This document shows positions 48,001 through 55,325 of a stretch of 64,000 nt of DNA, piece after piece. Position 1 is the first letter of the stretch. Each line of letters starts with the position of its first letter. The position numbers and the translations under genes are program-made. The notes under the pieces were generated by a model. The model did no database searches and was not told where the DNA came from. It saw nothing but the letters and a program-made list of their open reading frames with translations. The stretch is from UBA10649 sp965278965 (GTDB taxonomy: Bacteria; Actinomycetota; Actinomycetes; S36-B12): positions 62,001 through 126,000 of the forward strand of contig OZ257127.1 of the NCBI GenBank assembly GCA_965278965.1, read 5' to 3'.

Positions 48001-48596
48001 TCGAGCCCGCCGTGGTCTACGGCTACTTCCCTTGCCAGTCCGAAGGCGACGAGCTGCTGATCCTGCGCTCGGACGACCCGGAGGACCGCGAGGTCCGGGC
48101 GCGGCTGTCCTTCCCACGTCAGCGACGCGGTCGGCACCTGTGCCTGGCGGACTTCTTCCGGCCGGTGGAGTCCGGCGAGGTCGACGTGGTCGCCCTCCAG
48201 GTCGTCACGATGGGCCACGCGGCCTCGAAGGCGACGGCGGAGCTGTTCGCCGCGGACGCCTACCGGGACTACCTCGAGCTGCACGGGCTGTCCGTCCAGC
48301 TGACCGAGGCGCTCGCGGAGTACTGGCACGCCCGCGTGCGCGAGGAGCTCGGGCTGGGGCAGTTCGACAGCGCCGACATGGACTACCTCATCGGCAAGCA
48401 GGGGTACCGCGGCTCGCGGTACTCGTTCGGCTACCCGGCCTGCCCGGACCTCGAGCAGCAGACGGTCCTCATGGACCTGCTGCGGCCCGAGCGGATCGAC
48501 GTGTCGCTGTCGGAGGAGTTCCAGCTCCACCCCGAGCAGTCGACGAGCGCGATCATCGTGCACCACCCCGAGGCCAAGTACTTCAACGCCACGTGA
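45075..48596 (+). CDS. metH: Cobalamin-dependent methionine synthase
   Basis: Transfers methyl from 5-methyl-tetrahydrofolate to homocysteine via methylcobalamin. The 1173-residue protein holds all modules: homocysteine/zinc domain (about 15-315; N-C-A-T-G and G-G-C-C-G-T-T Zn cysteines), pterin domain (about 345-610; I-G-E-R-T-N-A-N-G-S), cap (about 640-735) and B12 domain with D-V-H-D-I-G-K-N near 746-753 (lower axial His), and the AdoMet activation domain (about 890-1165). The modular order matches E. coli MetH (about 1227). The GTG start is the first after the promoter box. Its stop overlaps the HAD GTG, so the two are coupled. Confidence 0.97.
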   Translation: MQSPHPAQGRGSLREALTRRVVVADGAMGTMLQAADPSLDDFQGHEGCNEILNITRPELVQSVHDAYFAVGVDCVETNTFGANLANLGEYGIEDRIFELAEAGAAVARRVADDWSTHAHPRWVIGSVGPGTKLPSLGHAPYAVLRDAYQTQVSGMVAGGADAVLIETSQDLLQTKAAVVGARRALSAAGSQIPVFAQVTVETTGTMLLGTEIGAALTALVPLGIDIIGLNCATGPAEMSEHLRTLARTSPIGLSCMPNAGLPVLTSDGAHYPLSPAELADAHDTFTREFGLGLVGGCCGTTPEHLKAVVDRVRGRDLATRAPRLEAAAASLYQAVPFRQDTAYLSIGERTNANGSKVFREAMLEGRWDDCVEIARDQIRDGAHLLDLCIDYVGRDGVSDMRQIAARLATASTLPIVLDSTEPPVLEAGLEMLGGRAVVNSVNYEDGDGPTSRIARIMPLVIEHGAAVVALTIDEEGQARTAEWKVRVADRLIRDLTDRWGMNVGDILVDTLTFPIATGQEETRRDGIETMEAIRQLKTMYPDVQTTLGLSNVSFGLNPAARQVLNSVFLHECIAAGLDSAIVHGSKIMPMSKIPDEQRHVALDLVFDRRRYREDGTVEYDPLQRFLELFDGVEATSLSVSKAEALAALPLFERLERRIIDGERQGLEADLDEALETRPALEIVNDTLLAGMKIVGDLFGSGEMQLPFVLQSAEVMKTAVAYLEPHMERSNDDGKGTIVLATVKGDVHDIGKNLVDIILTNNGYTVVNIGIKQPISAILDAADEHRADAIGMSGLLVKSTVIMRENLEELNGRGLGERFPVLLGGAALTRSYVEQDLASIYTGEVRYARDAFEGLRLMDAVMAVKRGEPGAALPARRERRVTTAARPIETAPEDMPARSDVAVDVSLPVPPFWGDRIVKGVAFAEYVPYIDERALFLGQWGLKPTRGDGPGYEELVETEGRPRLRHWLDRIHTDGLVEPAVVYGYFPCQSEGDELLILRSDDPEDREVRARLSFPRQRRGRHLCLADFFRPVESGEVDVVALQVVTMGHAASKATAELFAADAYRDYLELHGLSVQLTEALAEYWHARVREELGLGQFDSADMDYLIGKQGYRGSRYSFGYPACPDLEQQTVLMDLLRPERIDVSLSEEFQLHPEQSTSAIIVHHPEAKYFNAT

Positions 48597-49270
48597 GCGA
48601 GCGTGACCGGCTGCCGGCGGCCGTGCTGTTCGACCTGGACGGCACCCTCATCGACAGCGAGGGGATGTGGCTGACGGCCGAGATCGCGGTGATGGCCGAC
48701 CTCGGGGCCGGCTGGACCGAGGCTGACCAGGCGCACTGCCTGGGCGGCCCGCTCGAGCGTGTCGCGGCGTACATGCTTGAGCTCTCGGGGTCGAGCCTTG
48801 AGCCGGAGGCCGTGGGCGAGCTGCTCCTGGACCGCATGGAGGAGCAGCTGCGCTCCCTGCCGTTGGCCTGGCGGCCGGGGGCACCGGAGCTGCTTGCACA
48901 GGCCCGCGCCCTCGGAGTTCCGACGGCCCTGGTGTCGGCGTCGTGGGCCCGGCTCATCGCCGCGGTGCAGGACCGCATGGACGCGGAGATCGGCACACGC
49001 GCGTTCGACGCCGTCGTCGCCGGTGACGACGTGACCGAAGGAAAGCCGCACCCGGAGCCCTACGAGACAGCCGCGGCGCTCCTGGGTGTCGCCCCGGGGG
49101 ACTGCCTCGCGCTGGAGGACTCTCCGACCGGTGTCCGCTCGGCGCTCGCCGCGGGGTGCCACGTCGTGGCGATCCCGCACATCGCGGTCGTCGACGACCC
49201 ACGAGTCGTCCTCGTCACGACGCTGGCGGGGGAGTCGGTGGAGTCTCTGTGGCAGCGCAGCGCCCCGTGA
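48593..49270 (+). CDS. HAD superfamily hydrolase (beta-phosphoglucomutase-like)
   Basis: A 225-residue phosphatase: motif I V-L-F-D-L-D-G-T-L-I-D-S-E (about 11-23) with both aspartates present, V-S-A-S-W near 114-118, K-P-H-P-E-P-Y near 151-157, and A-L-E-D-S-P-T-G-V-R near 172-181. GTG 48593 overlaps the metH stop (GTGA). The ordering metH-HAD is a typical actinobacterial pair; substrate unknown. It ends 3 bp before a convergent gene. Confidence 0.92.
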   Translation: MSERDRLPAAVLFDLDGTLIDSEGMWLTAEIAVMADLGAGWTEADQAHCLGGPLERVAAYMLELSGSSLEPEAVGELLLDRMEEQLRSLPLAWRPGAPELLAQARALGVPTALVSASWARLIAAVQDRMDAEIGTRAFDAVVAGDDVTEGKPHPEPYETAAALLGVAPGDCLALEDSPTGVRSALAAGCHVVAIPHIAVVDDPRVVLVTTLAGESVESLWQRSAP

Positions 49271-49273
49271 CGG

Positions 49274-49978
49274 CTAGCGGGAGCGGAACGCCCACGCTGT
49301 AGTGGCGTCGTCCCAGTACTCCTCGGTGGAGCACACGTACCCGCCCGAGCCTTCGTTGGCCCACTGCTCCCACGACGGGTGCCAGTGCTCGGCACAGGTC
49401 GCGTCCGCCGATGGGCGTCCGACGGACTGGTACCAGGACGGCGGTGGCGTCGACGTACCTCCGGCGCCGGTCGCCGGGCCGGCCCACACGATCGGGTAGT
49501 TCACGTAGACGCCGGTGCTGGGCTGGCCGTGGATCATGCCCACGGTGGTGCCCGGAGTCAGGGGGTTGGAGGCGCCGTCGGTCGCCGCGAGGGTGAACCA
49601 GACGAGCGGCGTGTTGGTCGAGTCCGTGCGGACGTACCACTGCCCGGCTGGACCGGTGCCGTACGTCGCCGCTTCCGAGCCCACGTACTCCAGGAAGCCG
49701 GCCGGTGGGTACGTCGACGGGTTCCCGCCGGACCACGGACCATTGATGTTCCACAGGAACCACGCCGGCGTGTTCGGGGCCGTCGCCGAGGCGCACGCGG
49801 CGGTCATCGTGACGACGATCCACTCGTCGGGATCCGACCGGACGGTGAGCGGACCGTCGCAGCTGGTCGTGTACGTCCGATCGGCGGCAGCCGCCGGGGG
49901 AGCGGCCACCGCCATCGCGCTCACGAGGCCGAGACCGGCGGCGAGGACGGCCAACACGCGTGTGGGAGTCACTGTCAT
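49274..49978 (-). CDS. Secreted protein with GR-D-C / W-W-GG-C motif, copy C
   Basis: A 234-residue exported protein with signal peptide to about residue 34 (ending P-P-A-A-A-A). Mature region: C-D-G-P-L-T-V (about 41-47), an I-V-V-T-M strand, N-G-P-W-S-G-G (about 81-87), V-W-A-G-P (about 164-168) and the shared C-terminal motif W-Y-Q-S-V-G-R-P-S-A-D-A-T-C ... W-H-P-S-W-E-Q-W-A-N ... G-G-Y-V-C (about 179-215). Full-length relative of copy B. ATG 49978 is preferred over a GTG 18 bases upstream because CATACT lies 6 nt upstream. Function unknown. Confidence 0.82.
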   Translation of the reverse strand: MTVTPTRVLAVLAAGLGLVSAMAVAAPPAAAADRTYTTSCDGPLTVRSDPDEWIVVTMTAACASATAPNTPAWFLWNINGPWSGGNPSTYPPAGFLEYVGSEAATYGTGPAGQWYVRTDSTNTPLVWFTLAATDGASNPLTPGTTVGMIHGQPSTGVYVNYPIVWAGPATGAGGTSTPPPSWYQSVGRPSADATCAEHWHPSWEQWANEGSGGYVCSTEEYWDDATTAWAFRSR

Positions 49979-49984
49979 GGCGGG

Positions 49985-49990
49985 AGTATG
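49985..49990 (-). promoter_or_regulatory. Putative -10 (CATACT) for leaderless copy C
   Basis: On the minus strand CATACT ends 6 nt before the ATG at 49978. A variant of the common box. Confidence 0.4.
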
Positions 49991-50055
49991 TACCAAGTCA
50001 GGTGTTCACGTCATGTAGGTGTCGTCTGTCAGGTCGTCGACCAGCCCCGTGACGC

Positions 50056-50850
50056 CTAGATGACGTTCATCCGGTCGAGCACCGACGCCGCGTAGTCCGC
50101 GTCCCCGTCGAGGCTCGCGTGGTCGCGCCAGGGCATCCGGGTCGTCCCCCACTGCATGAACGCGAAGGCGTCGGACGTGACGACCGCAGCCGCATCGGCG
50201 GACAGGCCCGGCTCCACGACCAGCGGATCGCCCGGCTGCAGGGTCCAGGAGCCGCCGCCAGGACCGGTGAGCCGTAAGCCGACCGGCCGGCTGAGCGCTG
50301 CTCCGACGGCAGGGCACATCTGCGGCAGGCCGGTGAGCATCCAGCCGATCCCGGGAGCCAGGGTGGCGTCGTCCAACGGCGCGATGTCGTCGCGCCGCAC
50401 GGTGGTCTGCGGGCCGATCAGGTCCACGTACAGGTGGCAGGCCAGGTCGAACGCGAACGCGTCGGCGAGCGAGTGCAGCGGGTAGGTGCCGAGCTCGCTC
50501 ATCGGGACCTCGACCGATGCCGTCGGGTCCACCTGCAACGCCGCGAGGGCATCGAGCCAGGGCTGGTGGTAGGTGCGAAGCTCGTCGGCGACCTGCTCGT
50601 GGGTCCAGTCCCGTCGGGCGCGGACCATGAGGTCCATGACATCCTCCGCCTTCATCGGCGAGGCGTCGGGTTCCGGGGCCGGCGGGGAGACCACGGCCTG
50701 GTAGTTCGAGCTCGCGTGCGCGACGAGATCCTGGATCGACCAGCCCGCGCACGCGCTCGGCGACGCCCACTCATCCTCAGACAGCGAGTCCACGACGAGG
50801 GCGTAGCGGTCGGCGAGCTCACGGGTCGCCGTCAGTCCTGCCTGGCTCAA
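50056..50850 (-). CDS. Maleylpyruvate isomerase-type (MDMPI/TIGR03083) family protein
   Basis: A 264-residue protein with a DinB-like N-terminal metal-binding domain (W-S-I-Q-D-L-V-A-H-A-S, about 32-42; His in D-L-V-A-H and a distal H-L-Y near 138) and an MDMPI C-terminal domain. Members are mycothiol-dependent isomerases or of unknown role. The best start is the TTG at 50850, preceded by GGGAGGA at good spacing; an in-frame start at 50880 has no site. mshC in this window means mycothiol is present. Confidence 0.82.
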   Translation of the reverse strand: MSQAGLTATRELADRYALVVDSLSEDEWASPSACAGWSIQDLVAHASSNYQAVVSPPAPEPDASPMKAEDVMDLMVRARRDWTHEQVADELRTYHQPWLDALAALQVDPTASVEVPMSELGTYPLHSLADAFAFDLACHLYVDLIGPQTTVRRDDIAPLDDATLAPGIGWMLTGLPQMCPAVGAALSRPVGLRLTGPGGGSWTLQPGDPLVVEPGLSADAAAVVTSDAFAFMQWGTTRMPWRDHASLDGDADYAASVLDRMNVI

Positions 50851-50925
50851 GGGGTTCCTCCCGGATCGGCGTCCTGCCACCGTAGGTCCGGCGGCCGCGA
50901 AGTGACAGCCCTCCCGAGGGTCAGG

Positions 50926-51768
50926 TCATTGCGCGGGCTTGACCGCCTGCAGCGTGTACGTCAGCGGCAGCCGCTCAGGCCGGTCGACCAGCCGCCACTC
51001 GCCGCCCTCGCCGAGCTGCATCGCGCCGCCATCCGGCAGCGGGTTCCAGGGCACGCTGTCGTGCTCGACCAGCCCGGTGATCGTCAGGCCCTCGTCGAGC
51101 AGCGCGGTCACGATCTCCCCGAGCCCGTGGTTCCACGAGTGGCTCTCGGTGTTCTGCAGCGTCGTGCCAACCTCGACGTACGAGCCCTCGGAGACGTCGA
51201 CGAACGCGTCCGCCGTCTCGACGTACGGATACGCCAGCACGAGCAGGTCGTCGGTGCGCTCGTAGTCCAGCGCCCACAGCACGGGGTGTCCTTCGCGGAT
51301 GAACAGGCGACCCCCGGGCGCCAGCAGGGCGGCGACGACGCCCGCCCACTCGCGGATGCTCGGCAGCCAGCACAGCGCGCCGATCCCGGTGAATACGAGG
51401 TCGAACGCACCGGCGGGCAGGACCTCGAGGGCGCCGGCAACCTCCGCCTCGACGAAGTCGAGGTCCGTGCCGGTGGCGGCGGCGAGCGCTCGTGCCTGCG
51501 CCAGCGACGGGCCGGAGAAGTCGAGCCCGGTCATGCGCGCGCCGAGCCGGGCGAGCGAGAGGGTGTCAGTGCCGATGTGGCACTGCAGGTGCACCCCGCG
51601 CAGCCCGCTGATGTCTCCGAGGAGCGGCAGGTCGAACCGCACGACGTCGCTGAGATGGTCGGGATCGGCGATGAACCGGTCGACCTGGTAGTCCGGCGAT
51701 GCGGCGTGGGCCGGCGCCCGCTCGTCCCAGTGCCGGCGGTTGACTTCGATCGACGTGCGCGGGTCCAT
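50926..51768 (-). CDS. Class I SAM-dependent methyltransferase
   Basis: A 280-residue methyltransferase: motif I at G-V-H-L-Q-C-H-I-G-T-D-T-L-S-L (about 58-72), E-A-E at 106-108 (acidic loop), and L-L-A-P-G-G-R-L-F-I (about 148-157). It begins 1 nt after the RecB-like gene stop (same strand), so they form an operon. It resembles uncharacterised methyltransferases of small molecules; the substrate is unknown. Confidence 0.88.
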   Translation of the reverse strand: MDPRTSIEVNRRHWDERAPAHAASPDYQVDRFIADPDHLSDVVRFDLPLLGDISGLRGVHLQCHIGTDTLSLARLGARMTGLDFSGPSLAQARALAAATGTDLDFVEAEVAGALEVLPAGAFDLVFTGIGALCWLPSIREWAGVVAALLAPGGRLFIREGHPVLWALDYERTDDLLVLAYPYVETADAFVDVSEGSYVEVGTTLQNTESHSWNHGLGEIVTALLDEGLTITGLVEHDSVPWNPLPDGGAMQLGEGGEWRLVDRPERLPLTYTLQAVKPAQ

Positions 51769-51769
51769 G

Positions 51770-52672
51770 TCAGTCTCCGATCGGTTCGACCGCGTCGTCG
51801 GCGACCTCATCCGCGACCTCATCCGCGACGACGTCGGCGTCCTCGGGCCGCGCACTGCGGGTGGGCCACTGCGCGCGCGGCGGGAGCTCCGGCGGCGTGC
51901 CGCCCCACGCGGGGCACAGCGCGCGGTGGCTGCACCAGTCGCACAGTCGCGACGGCGTCGGCTCGAACCGCCGAGCATCGGCGGCCTGGCCGATGGCCGC
52001 GCGCAGCGCGAGCACCTTGCGCTCGGTCGCCAGGAGGTCCGACTCCGTCGGCTCGTACTCCAAGGTCTCCCGGTTGCCCAGGTACATCAGTCGCAGCAGC
52101 GTCGGCACCTGGCCGGTCATCCGCCACCAGGCGAGGGCGTAGAAGCGCATCTGGAACATGGCCTTGGCCTCGAACCCGGCCCCCGGGGAACGTCCGGTCT
52201 TGTAGTCGACGATGCGGACCAGGCCGGTGGGGGAGACATCGACACGGTCGATGAACCCGCGCAGCTCGAAGTCCGGGTCGAGCTCGGCCCGGACACCGAC
52301 CTCGCGGGCATGGGGCTCCAGCCGGCGCGGGTCCTCCAACTGGAAGTAGGCGGCCACGAGGGCATCGACGTCGACGGGGTCACCCGGCTGCGCCGCGACC
52401 GTCCGAGCAGCCTCGGGCTCGTCCCGCTCGAGCTCGGCCAGCGCCTGGCCGACCAGCTCGACCGCCGCCGGGGCCGTCCGGTCCGCCGCGGGCAGATCGA
52501 ACAGCAGCTCCAGCGCCCGGTGCACAAGGGTGCCTCGGACCGCCGCCGCCGACGGCTCCTCCGGCAGGCGGTCGATGGAACGGAACCGGAACAGCAGTGG
52601 ACAGGTCATGAAGTCGGCCGCGCGCGAGGGCGACAGCGAGGTCGGGAACGGAGTCGACTCCTCGGCTGTCAT
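51770..52672 (-). CDS. RecB-family (PD-(D/E)XK) nuclease
   Basis: A 300-residue Cas4/RecB-like exonuclease. H-R-A-L-E-L-L-F (about 51-58) supplies the motif I histidine, E/D residues in L-D-P-D-F-E-L-R-G-F-I-D-R-V-D (about 131-145), and V-D-Y-K-T-G-R (about 154-160) the catalytic K. One Cys near residue 24 and three in C-D-W-C-x6-C (about 255-266) are arranged as in AddB/Cas4 iron-sulfur clusters. The C-terminus repeats D-E-V-A-D-E-V-A-D-D. The start ATG 52672 lies 7 nt after a TAGCCT box. Cas genes are absent, so this is a stand-alone DNA repair-type nuclease. Confidence 0.9.
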   Translation of the reverse strand: MTAEESTPFPTSLSPSRAADFMTCPLLFRFRSIDRLPEEPSAAAVRGTLVHRALELLFDLPAADRTAPAAVELVGQALAELERDEPEAARTVAAQPGDPVDVDALVAAYFQLEDPRRLEPHAREVGVRAELDPDFELRGFIDRVDVSPTGLVRIVDYKTGRSPGAGFEAKAMFQMRFYALAWWRMTGQVPTLLRLMYLGNRETLEYEPTESDLLATERKVLALRAAIGQAADARRFEPTPSRLCDWCSHRALCPAWGGTPPELPPRAQWPTRSARPEDADVVADEVADEVADDAVEPIGD

Positions 52673-52679
52673 GGCAGGC

Positions 52680-52714
52680 AGGCTATCGGCGGGGACCGAC
52701 GGCCCCGGTAGCGT
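52680..52714. promoter_or_regulatory. Back-to-back promoters for the RecB-like gene and trmI
   Basis: Minus-strand TAGCCT (complement of 52680-52685) and plus-strand TAGCGT (52709-52714) face away from one another inside 49 bp; each ends 7 nt before its start codon. Both genes would be leaderless, and their -35 regions would overlap. Confidence 0.55.
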
Positions 52715-52721
52715 CGTGGCC

Positions 52722-53636
52722 GTGCCCCCCTCGATCGCCAGTAGTCGCCCGCACGGCCCGTTCGTCCCCGGGGACCTGGTCCAGCTGACCGACCCGCGGG
52801 GCACGATGCACACGATCACGCTCCAGGACGGCGGGGAGTTCCACACCCACCGGGGCCGCATCCCGCACGGCGACCTCATCGGCGCCCCCGAGGGCGTCGT
52901 CGTGACATCGAGCAACGGAACGGGCTACCTCGCCCTGCGGCCGATCCTCGACGACTTCGTCCTGTCGATGCCGCGTGGCGCCCAGGTGATCTATCCCAAG
53001 GACGCCGCGCGCATCGTCGGCCTGGCCAACCTCGGCGCGGGGGCGCGGGTCGCCGAGGCGGGCGTCGGGTCCGGAGCGCTCACGTGCTCGCTGCTGCGGG
53101 CGGTCGGCGACGAGGGCCGGGTGTTCAGCTACGAACGGCGCGAGGAGTTCGCCACCGTCGCCGAGGCGAACGTCACGAAGTGGTTCGGGCACCGCCCCGC
53201 CGCCTGGGAGCTGATCCTCGGTGACCTCGCGACCGCCCTCGACCAGCGCGACCTCGACGCCGTCGTGCTCGACATGCTCGCCCCGTGGGAGTGCGTCGAC
53301 GCCGTCGGCGCGGCGCTGGCCCCCGGGGGGATCCTCGTCGGCTACGTCGCGACCACGACGCAGCTGTCGCGGCTGGTCGAGACCCTCCGGGTCGTAGGCG
53401 GGTGGACGGAGCCGCGCGCCGAGGAGTCGCTCCTGCGCACGTGGCACCTCGAGGGCCTGGCCGTGCGCCCGGACCACCGGATGAACGGGCACACCGCCTT
53501 CCTCGTCACGACCCGGCGGCTGGCCCCCGGCACCGTGCTGCCGCCGCGTCGGCGTCGACCGGCCCCCGGTGCCTACGGCGCCGACTACGACGGGCCGCGC
53601 GCCGCGGAACCCGCTGATGAAACATCCCCGGGTTAG
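52722..53636 (+). CDS. trmI: tRNA (adenine-N1)-methyltransferase (TrmI)
   Basis: Methylates adenine 58 in the tRNA T-loop. The 304-residue protein has an N-terminal small domain, M-P-R-G-A-Q-V-I-Y-P-K-D (about 83-94), the SAM-binding V-A-E-A-G-V-G-S-G-A-L-T (about 110-121) and D-M-L-A-P-W-E-C (about 184-191) catalytic motif. GTG 52722 follows a TAGCGT box. The gene is the regular upstream neighbour of the mpa-dop-pup-prcBA locus in actinobacteria. Its TAG stop is also the start of the mpa TAGGGT box. Confidence 0.95.
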   Translation: MPPSIASSRPHGPFVPGDLVQLTDPRGTMHTITLQDGGEFHTHRGRIPHGDLIGAPEGVVVTSSNGTGYLALRPILDDFVLSMPRGAQVIYPKDAARIVGLANLGAGARVAEAGVGSGALTCSLLRAVGDEGRVFSYERREEFATVAEANVTKWFGHRPAAWELILGDLATALDQRDLDAVVLDMLAPWECVDAVGAALAPGGILVGYVATTTQLSRLVETLRVVGGWTEPRAEESLLRTWHLEGLAVRPDHRMNGHTAFLVTTRRLAPGTVLPPRRRRPAPGAYGADYDGPRAAEPADETSPG

Positions 53637-53639
53637 GGT
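53634..53639 (+). promoter_or_regulatory. Putative mpa -10 (TAGGGT) embedded in the trmI stop
   Basis: TAGGGT contains the trmI TAG stop. A start site about 7 nt downstream leaves a short leader with the AGGAGG ribosome site (53657-53662) before the mpa ATG. Unlike other boxes here it does not imply leaderlessness. Confidence 0.45.
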
Positions 53640-53666
53640 GGAGAGCACCTGACCGCAGGAGGTGCG

Positions 53667-55322
53667 ATGAGCGACGGATGGCCGGCCCGTGTGCACGGGC
53701 TCGAGACGGCACTCACCGAGCTGCGCGGTGAGCTGGCCGCGCAGAAGGACCACAACGCCCGCCTGATCGCGACGCTGCGTGAGGCGCGCGAGCAGATCGT
53801 GACGCTCAAGGCTGAGGTCGACCGCCTCGCGGAGCCGCCGAGCGGGTTCGCGACGTTCATGGGCCGCAACGAGGACGGCACGGCCGACATCACGTCCGCC
53901 GGCAAGCGCCTGCGGGTAGCGGTGAGCCCCGGCGTCGACGCCGAGGCACTGCACCCGGGACAGGACGTCCTGCTGAACGAGTCGATGACGGTCATCCGCG
54001 CGCTGGAGTTCGAGGAGACCGGCGAGGTCGTCATCCTCAAGGAGGTCCTGGAGGACGGCCTGCGGGCCCTCGTCCTGGGCCACACCGACGAGGAGCGGGT
54101 CGTCCGGCTCGCCGAGCCGCTGAGGGAGGCGCGGGTCCGCGCCGGTGACTCGCTGCTGTGCGACGTGCGATCGGGCTACGCGTACGAGCGCATCCCGAAG
54201 TCCGAGGTCGAGGAGCTCGTCCTCGAGGAGGTCCCGGACATCCGGTACGAGGACATCGGCGGCCTCGGCGACCAGATCGAGGCCATCCGCGACGCCGTCG
54301 AGCTGCCGTTCCTGCACGCCGACCTGTTCGCCGAGCACCTGCTGCGCGCTCCGAAGGGGATCTTGCTGTACGGCCCGCCCGGGTGCGGCAAGACGCTGAT
54401 CGCGAAGGCGGTCGCCAACTCGCTCGCCAAGAAGGTGGCCGAGCGCACCGGTCGCGAGGAGGGCCGTAGCTTCTTCCTCAACATCAAGGGGCCAGAGCTG
54501 CTGAACAAGTACGTCGGGGAGACCGAGCGGCACATCCGGCTGGTGTTCCAGCGGGCCCGCGAGAAGGCCTCCGAGGGGATGCCGGTCATCGTCTTCTTCG
54601 ACGAGATGGACTCCCTGTTCCGCACCCGCGGGTCCGGCGTCTCCAGCGACGTCGAGAACACGATCGTGCCGCAGCTGCTCAGCGAGATCGACGGCGTCGA
54701 GAGCCTGGAGAACGTGATCGTCATCGGCGCCTCGAACCGCGAGGACATGATCGACCCGGCGATCCTGCGACCGGGCCGGCTCGACGTCAAGATCAAGATC
54801 GAGCGGCCGGACGCCGAGGCTGCCCGCGAGATCTTCAGCAAGTACCTCGTGCCCGAGCTGCCGATCCACGCCGACGACCTCGCCGAGCACGGGGGCGACG
54901 CCGCGGCAGCGTGCCACGCCATGATCCTGCGCGCCGTCGAGCGCATGTACGACCCGTCCGAGGAGAACCAGTTCCTCGAGGTCACGTATGCCAACGGCGA
55001 CAAGGAGATCTTGTACTTCAAGGACTTCAACTCCGGCGCGATGATCGAGAACATCGTCTCGCGGGCGAAGAAGTCGGCGATCAAGGACTTCCTCGACCTC
55101 GGCGAGAAGGGGGTCCGGGTCCAGCACCTGCTGGACGCCGGCATCGACGAGTTCCGTGAGAACGAGGACCTCCCGAACACGACCAACCCGGATGACTGGG
55201 CGCGCATCTCCGGGAAGAAGGGCGAGCGGATCGTGTTCATCCGCACGCTCATCCAGGGCAAGAAGGGTGCCGAGCCGGGACGGTCGATCGAGAACATCGC
55301 GAACACCGGTCAGTACCTGTAG
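53667..55322 (+). CDS. mpa: Mpa/ARC proteasome-associated AAA ATPase
   Basis: Unfoldase that captures pupylated proteins and feeds them into the 20S proteasome. The 551-residue protein has an N-terminal coiled coil (about 6-50) that binds Pup, two OB domains (about 51-195), the AAA domain with Walker A G-P-P-G-C-G-K-T (about 236-243) and Walker B V-F-F-D-E-M-D (about 309-315), and a C-terminal G-Q-Y-L with the penultimate Tyr that docks the proteasome. ATG 53667 follows AGGAGG. It is followed 3 nt later by dop, so they are coupled. Confidence 0.97.
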   Translation: MSDGWPARVHGLETALTELRGELAAQKDHNARLIATLREAREQIVTLKAEVDRLAEPPSGFATFMGRNEDGTADITSAGKRLRVAVSPGVDAEALHPGQDVLLNESMTVIRALEFEETGEVVILKEVLEDGLRALVLGHTDEERVVRLAEPLREARVRAGDSLLCDVRSGYAYERIPKSEVEELVLEEVPDIRYEDIGGLGDQIEAIRDAVELPFLHADLFAEHLLRAPKGILLYGPPGCGKTLIAKAVANSLAKKVAERTGREEGRSFFLNIKGPELLNKYVGETERHIRLVFQRAREKASEGMPVIVFFDEMDSLFRTRGSGVSSDVENTIVPQLLSEIDGVESLENVIVIGASNREDMIDPAILRPGRLDVKIKIERPDAEAAREIFSKYLVPELPIHADDLAEHGGDAAAACHAMILRAVERMYDPSEENQFLEVTYANGDKEILYFKDFNSGAMIENIVSRAKKSAIKDFLDLGEKGVRVQHLLDAGIDEFRENEDLPNTTNPDDWARISGKKGERIVFIRTLIQGKKGAEPGRSIENIANTGQYL

Positions 55323-55325
55323 CCC

